Shown here piece by piece: positions 8,857 to 18,366 of a DNA stretch of 52,436 nucleotides. Below the pieces are notes generated by a model. It had not been told where the DNA came from and made no database searches. It was given only the letters and a program-made list of their open reading frames with translations. Source of the stretch: Actinobacteria bacterium HGW-Actinobacteria-1 (GTDB lineage Bacteria > Actinomycetota > Coriobacteriia > Anaerosomatales > Anaerosomataceae); the NCBI GenBank assembly GCA_002841355.1, contig PHFB01000018.1, positions 1 through 52,436 on the forward strand. The letters are read 5' to 3'. The position numbers were made by a program, and so were the translations under genes. The first letter of the stretch is position 1. The number at the start of each line of letters is the position of its first letter.

Positions 8857-10227
8857 CTAGAAGGCCGCGGTAAGCCACCTAAGCAGCGGGCCGGTGAAGA
8901 CGCCAAGCGAAAGCGTCACGGCCGTCAGCGCCATGATCGCAACGCTGGCGGGCAGTGCGCGAGCGACGCGTTCGGTGCGTCCCTCGGCGAAGAAGGCGGC
9001 CCGCAGGATGCGGAAGTAGTACCCCGCCGAGACGACGCTCATCACAACGGCGACCAGCACCAGAGCAAGCCGTCCGGCGTCAAGTGCAGCGGTGAAGAGC
9101 ACCAGCTTGCCGAACATGCCCACCATCGGCGGCACGCCCACGAGCGAGAGCAGAAGCACCACAGCGACCCCAGCAGCGGCCGGGCGCCGTGCGGCAAGGC
9201 CCGCGAAGTCGTCGACAGCGGTGCCTTCCTCGGCGGCGAGCAGCATGATGGCCATCGACGGCACGGCGTACGCGATCGTGTAGTAGATCGCAGCCGCGTT
9301 GCCCGCGGCCGAACCGGCCGAGAGCGCCAGGAGCATGTAGCCGGTGTGTGCGACACCCGAGTACGCCATGAGGCGACGGACGTCGCTCTGCGGGAACGCA
9401 GCCAGGTTGCCGAGAAGCATCGACAGGAGCGAGGCCACCGCGAAGACCGTCGGAAGCGCCGGCACGCCGGGCGCGAGGAGCACGGCAAGGCGCACCATCA
9501 CTGCAGCGCCGGCGAGCTTGGGCACGGTGGAGACGAACGCCACTGAGGCCGGCGATGCTCCGGCATACGCATCCGGTGCCCAGTAGTGGAACGGCGCGGC
9601 AGACATCTTCGCGAAGAGTCCCACGAACACGAACACCGCCGAGAACGCGCCGAGCAAGCCTGCGCTCGGCGTGGCGGCGATGACCCCGAACGAGGTGGAA
9701 CCCGCGATGCCGAAGAGGAACGAGAAGCCGTACAGCATCACCAGGCTGGTGGTCATCGAAAGCAGGAAGTACTTGAGCGCGCCTTCGAGCGTGTGCTCGT
9801 CATCACGGCGGTATCCCATGAGCACGTAGGCGGGCATCGTGGCGAGCTCGATGCTGATGAAAAGCACCATCAAATCGCGCGATGCGACCATCAGCATGCC
9901 GCCGAGCGTGGCGAGCAACACAAGCGCCGTCGCCTCACGCGAGCGCTCGGGGCCCATGCCCCGGCCCGCGAGCCACAGCAGGTAGACGGCCGAGAGCACC
10001 GCGAGTGCGACGCGCACGGTCACCGAGACCTGGTCGAGCTCGAGCATCCCGCCGAACGCGACCGGTCGCACCCCGATCGCCACGGCGCTCAACGCTGCGA
10101 GCGTCGCGAAGAGCGCGCCCGCAGCCGCACCGGCGCCTTCTCGGCGAACGATCAGCTCGGCGAAGAGCGCGAGAAACGCGCCCGCCAGGAGCAGATACTC
10201 GGGGATGAACCAGGCCAGCGCTGACAT
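8857..10227 (-). CDS. nuoN: NADH-quinone oxidoreductase subunit N
   Basis: An antiporter-like proton-channel subunit of the complex I membrane arm (about 456 aa, 14 hydrophobic segments). The family core is visible as FAKMSAAPFHYWAPDAY and LAYSGVAHTGYMLLAL. I prefer the ATG at 10227 (MSALAWFIPEYLLLA), which has AGGTG 6 nt upstream; a GTG at 10236 would overlap nuoM by 8 bp. It is the last gene of the nuo operon and starts one base after the nuoM stop. Confidence 0.95.
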   Translation of the reverse strand: MSALAWFIPEYLLLAGAFLALFAELIVRREGAGAAAGALFATLAALSAVAIGVRPVAFGGMLELDQVSVTVRVALAVLSAVYLLWLAGRGMGPERSREATALVLLATLGGMLMVASRDLMVLFISIELATMPAYVLMGYRRDDEHTLEGALKYFLLSMTTSLVMLYGFSFLFGIAGSTSFGVIAATPSAGLLGAFSAVFVFVGLFAKMSAAPFHYWAPDAYAGASPASVAFVSTVPKLAGAAVMVRLAVLLAPGVPALPTVFAVASLLSMLLGNLAAFPQSDVRRLMAYSGVAHTGYMLLALSAGSAAGNAAAIYYTIAYAVPSMAIMLLAAEEGTAVDDFAGLAARRPAAAGVAVVLLLSLVGVPPMVGMFGKLVLFTAALDAGRLALVLVAVVMSVVSAGYYFRILRAAFFAEGRTERVARALPASVAIMALTAVTLSLGVFTGPLLRWLTAAF

Positions 10228-10228
10228 G

Positions 10229-11683
10229 CTACGCACCTGCCAGCATGGCGACGATGCGGGTCACGACCGGGTCGGTGAAGCGCAGAAGCGAGTTCCAGTA
10301 CAGGCCGACGGTGAGCGTGAGCACCACGAGCGGCACGAGCAACGCCACTTCACGGCGCGTCAGGTCGGTGATCTTCGAGACGGCTTCGGACGGCGTGCCG
10401 AGCACGACACGCTGCACCATTGAGAGCGTGTACGCGGCGGCGAGGAGCACGCCGATGGCGGCGATGACAACCCACGCGGCCGGGACACTCGACTTCCAGG
10501 CACCCAGAAGCGTGAGGAACTCGCCGACGAAACCAGACAGACCCGGCAGGCCGAGCGATGCGAACGACGCGAATGCGAGCAGGCCGCCCGCGACAGGCAC
10601 CTGGTGCGAGAGGCCGGAGACGTCCTGGATCATGCGGGTGTGGGTGCGCTCGTACACCATGCCCACGATGAGGAAGAGCATGCCGGTCACGACACCGTGC
10701 GAGAACATGACGGCTATGGCGCCGTTGAGTCCCTCGGCGGTACCTGATGCGATGCCCAGCATCACGAAGCCCATGTGCGACACCGAGGAGTAGGCGACGA
10801 GCTTCTTGAGGTCCTTCTGCGCGAAGGCAAGCGCGGCGCCGTACACGATCGAGATCGCGGCAAGCGCCGTGATGAACGGGGCCCACTGGTTCGCGGCGTG
10901 CGGCAGGATGGGCAGCGCGATGCGGATGAAGCCGTAGGTGCCCATCTTGAGCATGATGCCAGCGAGCAGCACCGATGCCGCCGTCGGCGCCTCCACGTGC
11001 GCGTCGGGCAGCCACGTGTGCAGCGGGAACACCGGCACCTTCACCGCAAAGCCGAGGAAGAACGCCGCGAACACCCACCACTGGAACGTAGCCGGCAGCC
11101 CGAGGCCGGACATCGCCGTGATGTCGAAGGTCCCTGCCTGCAGGTAGAGCGCGATGATGCCCACGAGCATGAACACGCTACCGAAGAGCGTGTAGAGGAA
11201 GAACTTGATCGAGGCGTATTCCTTCCTCGGCCCGCCCCACGTCCCGATGAGGAAGTACATCGGGACGAGCACGAGCTCCCAGAACACGTAGAAGAGCACG
11301 AAGTCGAGCGCCACGAACACGCCGTTCATGCCGACTTCGAGCAGCAAGAGCATCGCGAAGTACGCGGTCGGCTTCGTCTCCATCTTCCACGACGCGACGA
11401 CGGCAATGACCGAGAGCAGCGCCGAGAGGAAGAGCATCGTGATGGAGATGCCGTCGACACCCAAGTTGTACGAGATGCCGAACTGCGGCACCCACGCGAC
11501 CTTCTCGGCGAACTGCATCCCCTGTGCAACGTCGAACTTGAGCGCCAGGAACACCACAAGCGCCAGGTCTATCGTCGTGACACCCGCCGCTATCCAGCGC
11601 GCAAGGTCGCCGCGGTCCTTCGGTACGAGCGCGGTGACGATCGCGCCGACCAGCGGGAGGAAGATGATGGCAGAGAGCAGCAT
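10229..11683 (-). CDS. nuoM: NADH-quinone oxidoreductase subunit M
   Basis: Second antiporter-like subunit of complex I (484 aa). Typical segments are FVLFYVFWELVLVPMYFLIG, the lysine-bearing LGFAVKVPVFPLHTWLPDAH, and LKKLVAYSSVSHMGFVMLG. The frame is open further upstream to 11887, but that part is inside nuoL and has no membrane character. The ATG at 11683 (MLLSAIIFLPLVGAIV) gives the normal N-terminus and lies 5 bases after the nuoL stop. Confidence 0.95.
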   Translation of the reverse strand: MLLSAIIFLPLVGAIVTALVPKDRGDLARWIAAGVTTIDLALVVFLALKFDVAQGMQFAEKVAWVPQFGISYNLGVDGISITMLFLSALLSVIAVVASWKMETKPTAYFAMLLLLEVGMNGVFVALDFVLFYVFWELVLVPMYFLIGTWGGPRKEYASIKFFLYTLFGSVFMLVGIIALYLQAGTFDITAMSGLGLPATFQWWVFAAFFLGFAVKVPVFPLHTWLPDAHVEAPTAASVLLAGIMLKMGTYGFIRIALPILPHAANQWAPFITALAAISIVYGAALAFAQKDLKKLVAYSSVSHMGFVMLGIASGTAEGLNGAIAVMFSHGVVTGMLFLIVGMVYERTHTRMIQDVSGLSHQVPVAGGLLAFASFASLGLPGLSGFVGEFLTLLGAWKSSVPAAWVVIAAIGVLLAAAYTLSMVQRVVLGTPSEAVSKITDLTRREVALLVPLVVLTLTVGLYWNSLLRFTDPVVTRIVAMLAGA

Positions 11684-11688
11684 GGGCG

Positions 11689-13590
11689 TCAGGCCCCTTT
11701 CACGACGAACCACAGCATGAGCAGAACGATCGCGCCGACCATGAGGCCCTGGTATGCCTGGATGCGGCCCACCTGAATGCGGCGGACCTTCGCTCCGGCG
11801 GCTCTCACAAGCGTTGCGGTGCCATTCACGGCACCGTCGATGACGTACCGGTCGATGAGCGCACCGGCCTGCGCGCCTGCGCGCCACAGCGCACCGGCAC
11901 CGTTCACGACGCCGTCAACGACGACCGTGTCGAAGACCGCAAGGGCGTCGGCGAGAAGACCGTAGCCCCGCACGATGAAGAAGTCGTAGGTGATGTCGAA
12001 GTAGAGCTTCATGGTGAGGGCGCCGTAGACGAACCCTGCGCGCTCCTTGAGCGGACGGGTATTGAGCACCTTCGTCCGCCGTCCGTACGCCCACCACCCC
12101 AGCGCCAGGCCGAGGCCCGCAACAGCGGTGGACGTGAGCGCGATAGGAGCAGCCGGCCACTCGCCTTCGTGCCCGAGGAACTGCGCGAAGTACGGCGATC
12201 CGAAGCCGATGACCGCGGAGATGGCCGCGAGGACGCCCATGGGCACCAGCATCTCAACGTGCGCCTCTTTGAGCTCGGACTGCTCCGGGCCGGTGAACAC
12301 GCGGAACCAGAGGCGCGCGACGTACACGGCGGTGACGAACGCAGCTGCGAGCGCGAGCGCGAATACCACGTAGTGCTCGCCATGCCAGAGCACGGTGAGG
12401 ATCTCGTCTTTGCTCCAGAAGCCGGAGAACGGGAAGATGCCCGCGAGCGCGAGCGAGCCGATCGTGAACGTCACAGTGGTGACCGGCATCTTCTTCGCGA
12501 GACCACCCATCTCACGCATGTCCTGCGTGTGCGCAGCGTGGATGATGACACCCGCGCCGAGGAAGAGCAGCGATTTGAAGAAGGCGTGCGTGACCAGGTG
12601 ATAGAAGCCGGCCACGATGCCGCCAGCGCCCAGCGCGACGAACATGTAGCCGAGCTGGCTGATCGTGGAGTATGCGAGCACCTTCTTGATGTCGTGCTGC
12701 ACCGCCGCGAGCATGCCGCCCACAAGCGCGGTCACGACACCGACGAGCATCGTCACCGTAAGGGCAACGCCGCTCGCTTCGAAAATGGGCAGCGCACGTG
12801 CCACGAGGAACACGCCGGCCGCGACCATCGTGGCCGCGTGGATGAGCGCCGAGGCGGGCGTGGGGCCGGCCATCGCGTCAGGCAGCCAGACGTGCAGCGG
12901 CACCTGCGCGGACTTGCCCATCGCGCCGAAGAGCAGCAGGAGCGAGACGGTCGTCGCGACCGCGGGCGCCCACTGGAAGCCGTGCAGCACCACCGAGAAG
13001 TCGAACGAACCCGCAGTCACGTACATCACCGCCAGGCCAAGGGCGAAGCCGACGTCACCCACGCGCGTGGTCAGGAACGCCTTCAGGCTCGCCTTCCTCG
13101 GCGCTACCTGCTCGTGCCAGAAGCCAATGAGCAGGTACGAGCACAGGCCCATGACCTCCCAGGCCATGTAGAGCTGCAGGAAGTTGTCCGAGAGCACCAG
13201 CACGAGCATCGCAGCGGTGAAGAGCGAGAGCACCGCGTAGTACCAGCCAATACGCGCGTCACGGTGCATGTAGCCGATCGAGTACACCTGCACGCACGCG
13301 CCGACAAGCGTCACGACGACGAGCATGACCGCCGAGATAGGGTCGAGCAGCACGCCAGCGCCCAGATTGACGGTGCTAATCGACGCGAACACCACCGACG
13401 CATGGTAGACGGCCTCACCTTCGTGGCCGCCCGGCCAGACCTGCACGAACGCGACGAGCGAGAGTACGAGCGCCACCAACACGGCGGCAACGGAGATCCA
13501 GAGGGACTTGTTGCGCACGCGGTTGGACATCGGTGCGAGCATCGCGAACGCGATGGCGGGAAGGAGCGGTATGGCGACGATGTAGCCCAC
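11689..13590 (-). CDS. nuoL: NADH-quinone oxidoreductase subunit L
   Basis: The largest antiporter-like subunit (633 aa), at the distal end of the membrane arm, with the long lateral helix at its C-terminal end. Motifs include WEVMGLCSYLLIGFWHE, GKSAQVPLHVWLPDAMAGPT and SALIHAATMVAAGVFLVAR. The start is GTG at 13590 with GGGG about 6 nt upstream, 3 bases after the nuoK stop. The last 100 residues are less conserved and include two further hydrophobic segments. Confidence 0.96.
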   Translation of the reverse strand: MGYIVAIPLLPAIAFAMLAPMSNRVRNKSLWISVAAVLVALVLSLVAFVQVWPGGHEGEAVYHASVVFASISTVNLGAGVLLDPISAVMLVVVTLVGACVQVYSIGYMHRDARIGWYYAVLSLFTAAMLVLVLSDNFLQLYMAWEVMGLCSYLLIGFWHEQVAPRKASLKAFLTTRVGDVGFALGLAVMYVTAGSFDFSVVLHGFQWAPAVATTVSLLLLFGAMGKSAQVPLHVWLPDAMAGPTPASALIHAATMVAAGVFLVARALPIFEASGVALTVTMLVGVVTALVGGMLAAVQHDIKKVLAYSTISQLGYMFVALGAGGIVAGFYHLVTHAFFKSLLFLGAGVIIHAAHTQDMREMGGLAKKMPVTTVTFTIGSLALAGIFPFSGFWSKDEILTVLWHGEHYVVFALALAAAFVTAVYVARLWFRVFTGPEQSELKEAHVEMLVPMGVLAAISAVIGFGSPYFAQFLGHEGEWPAAPIALTSTAVAGLGLALGWWAYGRRTKVLNTRPLKERAGFVYGALTMKLYFDITYDFFIVRGYGLLADALAVFDTVVVDGVVNGAGALWRAGAQAGALIDRYVIDGAVNGTATLVRAAGAKVRRIQVGRIQAYQGLMVGAIVLLMLWFVVKGA

Positions 13591-13593
13591 GGC

Positions 13594-13917
13594 CTACCCC
13601 TTCAGCTCTTGCATCGCGTCGATCTCCACGGTCCTGCGCTGGCGGTACAGAGCGAGCACGAGCGCAAGGCCCAACCCGATCTCGGCGGCGGAGACCACCA
13701 TCGAGAAGACCGCGAAGAACTGCCCGGTCATCTCGGCAGGGGCCGAGAAGCGCGAGAGCGCGACGAGGTTGATGTTGACGGCGTTCGCCATGAGCTCGAG
13801 CGACATAAGCACCATGACGGTGCTCTTGCGCGAGAGCGCGCCGTAGAGGCCGAGCGAGAAGAGCACGACGGAGAGCGCCATGAACGAGAGTGCGCCGACT
13901 GGCTGGAAGACAGTCAC
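13594..13917 (-). CDS. nuoK: NADH-quinone oxidoreductase subunit K
   Basis: A 107-aa, three-helix membrane subunit. The two membrane glutamates expected for NuoK are E41 (MSLELMANAVNINLVAL) and E79 (VSAAEIGLGLALVL). The start is a GTG that forms a GTGA overlap with the nuoJ stop; the same frame extends upstream only by reading through nuoJ out of frame. It was easy to mis-start, so note that the true N-terminus is probably MTVFQPVGAL. Confidence 0.94.
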   Translation of the reverse strand: MTVFQPVGALSFMALSVVLFSLGLYGALSRKSTVMVLMSLELMANAVNINLVALSRFSAPAEMTGQFFAVFSMVVSAAEIGLGLALVLALYRQRRTVEIDAMQELKG

Positions 13918-14420
13918 TTGCCATCGCCCCCCGACCACCAGACAGCGCCCACGAGGGCGACCAGCAAGACGAGCGAGGCGATCTCGAAGGGGACCGCCCA
14001 TGTGGTGAAGAGCTTCTCGCCAAACGCCGCGACGTCGGGGACGACCTCGGGCATGACACCCGCGGGAAGCTGGGCCGAGAAGCGCTCAACCGCGAAGAGC
14101 AGCGCTCCACCGAAGAGCAGCGCGAGAATGCCAGCGCCCCAGCCCGGTTCGAATTCGCGGATGGCGTCCTCGCGACGGCGCAGCGTGAGCATGATGGTGA
14201 ACAGGATGAGCACCGCGACGGAACCGGCGTAGACGAGCACCTGCACGAGCGCCAGGAACTCGGCGGAGAGCAGCATGTAGACGCCGGCGGTTGCCAGCAT
14301 GACCTCGAGCAACCAGAACGCCGCGTGAACCACGTTGCGCGTGGAGAGCATCATGACCGCACCGCCGATGGTGGCGAACGCGAGCGCCAGGAAGACCACG
14401 CCGTTAACGGTACTACTCAC
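13914..14420 (-). CDS. nuoJ: NADH-quinone oxidoreductase subunit J
   Basis: A 168-aa membrane subunit with five hydrophobic helices. The third helix region carries the family signature LVQVLVYAGSVAVLILFTIML. The start is a GTG at 14420 with GGAGGT about 9 nt upstream, inside the end of nuoI (8-bp overlap). The C-terminus is followed directly by nuoK through a GTGA overlap. Confidence 0.94.
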   Translation of the reverse strand: MSSTVNGVVFLALAFATIGGAVMMLSTRNVVHAAFWLLEVMLATAGVYMLLSAEFLALVQVLVYAGSVAVLILFTIMLTLRRREDAIREFEPGWGAGILALLFGGALLFAVERFSAQLPAGVMPEVVPDVAAFGEKLFTTWAVPFEIASLVLLVALVGAVWWSGGDGK

Positions 14421-14877
14421 GCTCGCTCACCTCCCTTGCAGCCGCTTCCTTCTCGGCCTTGTGGCGCGCGTTCGTTGCAGCGTCCACGTCCACGATCAGG
14501 TTTTCGTTCAGGCCCGCAGGGTCGGTGATCGCGAGCTCGTACTCGTGGCTCATGAGGATCGCGTCGAACGGGCACGCCTCAACACACAGGCCGCACATCA
14601 TGCACGCGCCGATCTCGTAGCTGAAGCGGTCGATGTGCTTGCTCTTGTCCTCGGCGATGGTCACGTCAAGATCCAGGATGTGGTCGGGACACGTCTTCAC
14701 GCACGTCATGCACGCCGTGCACTTGGGACTGCCGTCCGCGAAGTACTTCGGCCGCACGGCCCAGCGCGCCCGCTCCGGAAGCGTGAGCTTCTCGTACGGG
14801 TACTTCACGGTAATCGGGCCACGGCGCATGTTGCGCATCGTGATCCGGAGTCCGTTTATGAGTCCCATGCCCCACAT
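14413..14877 (-). CDS. nuoI: NADH-quinone oxidoreductase subunit I (two 4Fe-4S)
   Basis: Ferredoxin-like subunit linking the peripheral arm to NuoB. It has two complete 4Fe-4S motifs: C53/C56/C59 with C63, and C92/C95/C98 with C102 (CTACMTCVKTCP and CMMCGLCVEACP). The length (154 aa) is typical. The ATG at 14877 was chosen; the frame is open for another 600 bases upstream, but that is nuoH in another frame. In an enzyme lacking NuoEFG, these clusters would be the likely entry side for electrons from another donor. Confidence 0.95.
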   Translation of the reverse strand: MWGMGLINGLRITMRNMRRGPITVKYPYEKLTLPERARWAVRPKYFADGSPKCTACMTCVKTCPDHILDLDVTIAEDKSKHIDRFSYEIGACMMCGLCVEACPFDAILMSHEYELAITDPAGLNENLIVDVDAATNARHKAEKEAAAREVSERE

Positions 14878-14879
14878 GG

Positions 14880-15881
14880 CTAGCTCCACACCTTGATGAC
14901 GATGCCCGAGAACACGATCCACACGAGCGAGATCGGGATCAGGCGCTGCCAGCCGAGCTGCATGACCTGGTCGATGCGCACGCGCGGAAACGTTCCGCGA
15001 ATCCACATCATCACGAAGATGCCCAGGTACGTCTTGATGAGGAAGATGAGCGGCCCAAGCGCCGAGACGACCGATGCGGGCAGCCACGGGAGCGTCCAAC
15101 CCCCGAAGAAGAGCGTGACCCCGAGTGCCGAGACGATGAACTGGTTGCTGAACTCCGAGAGGAAGAGCAGACCGAACTTCATCGCCGAGTACTCGGTCGC
15201 GAAGCCCGCTACGATCTCCGATTCCGCCTCGGACATGTCGAACGGCGTCTGATTGGACTCCACGAGCGATGCCACCACGAAGATGAGGAACGTCGGCCAG
15301 AAGAGCGGGTTCACGATGAACCACCGCGGGAGCACTGCGAGGAACGTCCCCTGCTGCGCCTCCACGATCGTGCCGAGGTTCGCGCTCCCCACGAGCATGA
15401 CGATCGGCAACACCGAGAGCAGCAGCGGGACCTCGTACGCGATCTGCTGCGCCGCGGCACGCATACCGCCGAGGAGCGACCACTTATTCGCGCTCGCCCA
15501 GCCCGCCATGAGCAGGCCGATTGGGATGAGCGAGAGCGCGGTGAAGGTGTAGAGCAGCCCGGAGTCGAGGTTCGTGATACGCCACGTGTCCGAGAACGGC
15601 AGCGCGGCGTACGCCATAAGCGACGGCACGAACACCACGGCAGGAGCAAGCCGGAAGAGCCAGCGATCGACGGCCCTGGGCGTGACGTCTTCTTTGGTGA
15701 GGAGCTTGAGCACGTCCATGACGGTCTGCAGCGTGCCCTTCCAGCCCACATGGATCGGGCCGAGACGGATGTGCAGGTGCCCCAGGACCTTGCGCAGCAT
15801 GTAGATCATGACGACGCCGTTGCCGAGCATGAGCCCGAGCGCGGCAAGCACTTTGAGCGCGCTGATGCCGACGGCGCTCAT
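14880..15881 (-). CDS. nuoH: NADH-quinone oxidoreductase subunit H
   Basis: A 333-aa membrane subunit (about eight helices) forming part of the quinone chamber. Conserved segments are LKLLTKEDVTP, the acidic loop MSEAESEIVAGFATEYS and FVMMWIRGTFPRVRIDQ. Its ATG overlaps the nuoD stop by 4 bp (ATGA). It is preceded directly by nuoD rather than by nuoG, because no nuoE, nuoF or nuoG gene is present. Confidence 0.96.
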   Translation of the reverse strand: MSAVGISALKVLAALGLMLGNGVVMIYMLRKVLGHLHIRLGPIHVGWKGTLQTVMDVLKLLTKEDVTPRAVDRWLFRLAPAVVFVPSLMAYAALPFSDTWRITNLDSGLLYTFTALSLIPIGLLMAGWASANKWSLLGGMRAAAQQIAYEVPLLLSVLPIVMLVGSANLGTIVEAQQGTFLAVLPRWFIVNPLFWPTFLIFVVASLVESNQTPFDMSEAESEIVAGFATEYSAMKFGLLFLSEFSNQFIVSALGVTLFFGGWTLPWLPASVVSALGPLIFLIKTYLGIFVMMWIRGTFPRVRIDQVMQLGWQRLIPISLVWIVFSGIVIKVWS

Positions 15882-17083
15882 CGGTCCAGCTCCCCGAGCA
15901 TGATGTCAGTCGATCCGATGATCATGACGACATCGGCGATAAGGTGCCCCGGCAGGATCTCTTCAAGCGCCTGCGCAGCGTACAGCGAGGGCCCGCGGTA
16001 GTGCATGCGGTACGGGTGCTCGGTGCCGTCAGAGATCAGATGGATGCCCGTCTCGCCTCGGCTGGACTCCACACTCGCGTACACCTCGCCGGCGTTCGGG
16101 CGGATGATGCGCGGCACTTTGGCGGTGTGCTCGCCTTCCGGCATACCATCGATGAGCTGAGCGATCATACGGGCGGATTGGCGCATCTCGGCCATGCGGA
16201 CGTTGTAGCGGTCCCAGGCGTCGCCCGTGCTGCCAAGCGGCACCTCGAAGTCGAGCTCCGGGTACGCAGCATAGGGACGCGCCTTGCGGATGTCGAAGTC
16301 GACGCCGGCGGCGCGCAGATTCGCGCCGGTGAGGCCGAATGCGAGCGCCATCTGGCGATCGATCGTGCCGATGCCCTTCACGCGGCCCTGGAAGATCTCG
16401 TTGCCGCCGAGGAGCTGGTCGTACTCGTCGAGGTACATGTCGAACGTGGAGAGGAACGCGCGGATCTTCTCGGTCACACCAAGCGGCATGTCGGCCACGA
16501 CACCGCCCGGCCGGATGTAGTTGAACATCATGCGCTGCCCAGAGAGCGCTTCGAGGATGTCGAGGAGCGCCTCGCGTTCGCGCATCGCGTACAGGAACTG
16601 GCCCATCGCGCCAGTGTCCAGGCCGAAGGTGCCGTACCACACGAGGTGGCTCGCCAGCCGGTTCAGTTCCGAGGCGAGCGAACGCAGCCAATGCGCCTTC
16701 CGGGGCACCTCCACGTCCATGAGCTGCTCGGCGGCAAGCGCGAAGGCGAGCTCGCCCATCATGCCCGAGACGTAATCGCCGCGGTCCATGAGCGTGCCGA
16801 CCGCGTCGTAACGGCGGTGCTCGGCAAGCTTCTCGATGCCGCGGTGCAGGTAGCCCACGGAGACCTCGGCGGCCACGATCTCCTCGCCATCGACCTCCAC
16901 GATCATGCGCAGCACGCCGTGGGTGGACGGGTGCTGTGGCCCCATGTTGATGATGAGGTGCTCGGTGGTGAGGCCGTCAACTCCCGAAGGCGCGCGGCGC
17001 AGGCCCGCCGGTGGCGTGCCGGGATCGTGCTGGCCTTCGCAGAGGAGGCCGACGCCGAGCGTCTCTTCGCAGATGTCGCTCAT
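15878..17083 (-). CDS. nuoD: NADH-quinone oxidoreductase subunit D
   Basis: A 401-aa 49-kDa-type subunit, related to the large subunit of NiFe hydrogenases, which lines the quinone site. Recognisable stretches are INMGPQHPSTHGVLRMIVEV, VGYLHRGIEKLAE, DRGDYVSGMMGELAF, FNYIRPGGVVADMPLG and the C-terminal DVVMIIGSTDIMLGELDR. The N-terminus has an extra segment of about 40 residues before the usual start (two cysteines, C5 and C15), which is a little unusual. The gene is separate from nuoC, not fused as in enterobacteria. It overlaps nuoC by 4 bp. Confidence 0.96.
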   Translation of the reverse strand: MSDICEETLGVGLLCEGQHDPGTPPAGLRRAPSGVDGLTTEHLIINMGPQHPSTHGVLRMIVEVDGEEIVAAEVSVGYLHRGIEKLAEHRRYDAVGTLMDRGDYVSGMMGELAFALAAEQLMDVEVPRKAHWLRSLASELNRLASHLVWYGTFGLDTGAMGQFLYAMREREALLDILEALSGQRMMFNYIRPGGVVADMPLGVTEKIRAFLSTFDMYLDEYDQLLGGNEIFQGRVKGIGTIDRQMALAFGLTGANLRAAGVDFDIRKARPYAAYPELDFEVPLGSTGDAWDRYNVRMAEMRQSARMIAQLIDGMPEGEHTAKVPRIIRPNAGEVYASVESSRGETGIHLISDGTEHPYRMHYRGPSLYAAQALEEILPGHLIADVVMIIGSTDIMLGELDR

Positions 17084-17529
17084 CGGGCCTTCACCTCCTC
17101 CACGGTCCGGATGAGGACGTCTCTGCGCAGCAGCGGCTCGACGCCATCGGTCGTGAGCAGCCGCTTCGGATTCGGGTGTCCCGCGAGGTGGATGCCAAGC
17201 AGCTCGGCGGTCTCGCGCTCGGGCATGAGCGCCGAGGGGTAATCGAACCAGACGGACTCGATCGTGCCGCCGTAGGCGACCGTCGACTTCACGAACAGCT
17301 CGAGATCGAGCGCGTACGAGCGCAGGCGGTACGTGAGCTCGACGAACTCACCGGTGTCGGTGCCGTCGAAGTCCACGAGCGACTCGTAGCCCGCCGCCTT
17401 GAGCGCGCTCAGGGCGTCCGGGACGAACGCGAGCTCGACGCGGGCGACCGTGCCGAGGGCCTCCTCGGCAACCGACACGCCGGAGATCGCGGCGAGCGTG
17501 CGCTCGATGTCAGCTATTGCGGGCCGCAA
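17080..17529 (-). CDS. nuoC: NADH-quinone oxidoreductase subunit C
   Basis: A 149-aa 30-kDa-type subunit of the peripheral arm. The family signature appears as [19 protein letters not shown] followed by KRLLTTDG. I chose the TTG at 17529: it has a strong GGAGG 6 nt upstream and removes an arginine/serine-rich N-terminal stretch that is nuoB read out of frame. With this start, nuoC overlaps the 3' end of nuoB by 20 bp. Confidence 0.93.
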   Translation of the reverse strand: MRPAIADIERTLAAISGVSVAEEALGTVARVELAFVPDALSALKAAGYESLVDFDGTDTGEFVELTYRLRSYALDLELFVKSTVAYGGTIESVWFDYPSALMPERETAELLGIHLAGHPNPKRLLTTDGVEPLLRRDVLIRTVEEVKAR

Positions 17530-18007
17530 GGCGCTCCTCCGTCCGCTTCGCGATCTTCTTCTGCAGCTCGATGAACGCGTACTGCACGGATTCCGGTCGA
17601 GGCGGACAGCCCGGGATGTAGACGTCCACCGGGATGATCTTGTCGACGCCGAGCACCACATTGGGGTACTCGCGGAACGGACCGCCGGTGCTGGCGCACG
17701 CCCCCATCGCCACGACCCACTTGGGCTCCGGCATCTGGTCGTACAGGCGCTTCACCGTCTCGGCCATCTTCTTGTTCACGGTACCGGCCACGATCATGAC
17801 GTCGGCCTGACGCGGAGAGTTGCGGAAGAACACGCCCATGCGGTCGAAGTCGAAGCGCGGACCGCTGGCGCTCATGAGGCCCTCGATCGCGCAACACGCG
17901 ATGCCGAAGGCGATATACCAGAGCGAATTGCGGCGCGCGAAATCAAAGAGCTGCTCGCTCTTGATGAACGCGATGGAGTTCTCGCCCGTGAACTTGTCTA
18001 TCGCCAA
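17510..18007 (-). CDS. nuoB: NADH-quinone oxidoreductase subunit B (N2 cluster)
   Basis: A 165-aa subunit that holds the terminal 4Fe-4S cluster N2 next to the quinone site. The four ligands are present: C38 and C39 ([10 protein letters not shown]), C104 (MGACASTGG) and C134 (IPGCPPRPE). The TTG at 18007 is the probable start, with AAGGAGGG upstream and a 10-bp overlap with nuoA. Longer versions include nuoA sequence read in another frame. Confidence 0.95.
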   Translation of the reverse strand: MAIDKFTGENSIAFIKSEQLFDFARRNSLWYIAFGIACCAIEGLMSASGPRFDFDRMGVFFRNSPRQADVMIVAGTVNKKMAETVKRLYDQMPEPKWVVAMGACASTGGPFREYPNVVLGVDKIIPVDVYIPGCPPRPESVQYAFIELQKKIAKRTEERLAARNS

Positions 18008-18366
18008 CGCAGCGCGCCCTCCTTCCAGGCGTACGCGAGCCCGGCTGCGAGGATCGCGATGAAGACGATCATCTCGGCGAGAACGAAGACACCCATGCGG
18101 TCGAACGCGACCGCCCACGGGTAGAGAAAGACGGTCTCGATGTCGAAGACCACGAAGAGGAGCGCGTACACGTAGTAGCCCACACGGAACTGCACCCAGG
18201 GAGGACCGATCGGCTCACTGCCGCACTCATACGTGTCGAGCTTTCGCTCGTCGTGCTTGGACGGCGCGAGGAGGTGTGAGGCCGTGAGGGTGAGCGGCAC
18301 GAATACCGCGCCGATGATGACGAACATGAGCAGCACGATATGGTCGGCGGTCACGTTCTCCACCAT
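17998..18366 (-). CDS. nuoA: NADH-quinone oxidoreductase subunit A
   Basis: A 122-aa subunit with three membrane helices and the conserved loop [13 protein letters not shown] followed by [15 protein letters not shown]. It is the first gene of the operon. The ATG at 18366 has GGAGG 8 nt upstream. The order that follows (B, C, D, H-N), every junction overlapping or within a few bases, shows one transcription and translation unit of about 9.5 kb. Confidence 0.95.
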   Translation of the reverse strand: MVENVTADHIVLLMFVIIGAVFVPLTLTASHLLAPSKHDERKLDTYECGSEPIGPPWVQFRVGYYVYALLFVVFDIETVFLYPWAVAFDRMGVFVLAEMIVFIAILAAGLAYAWKEGALRWR

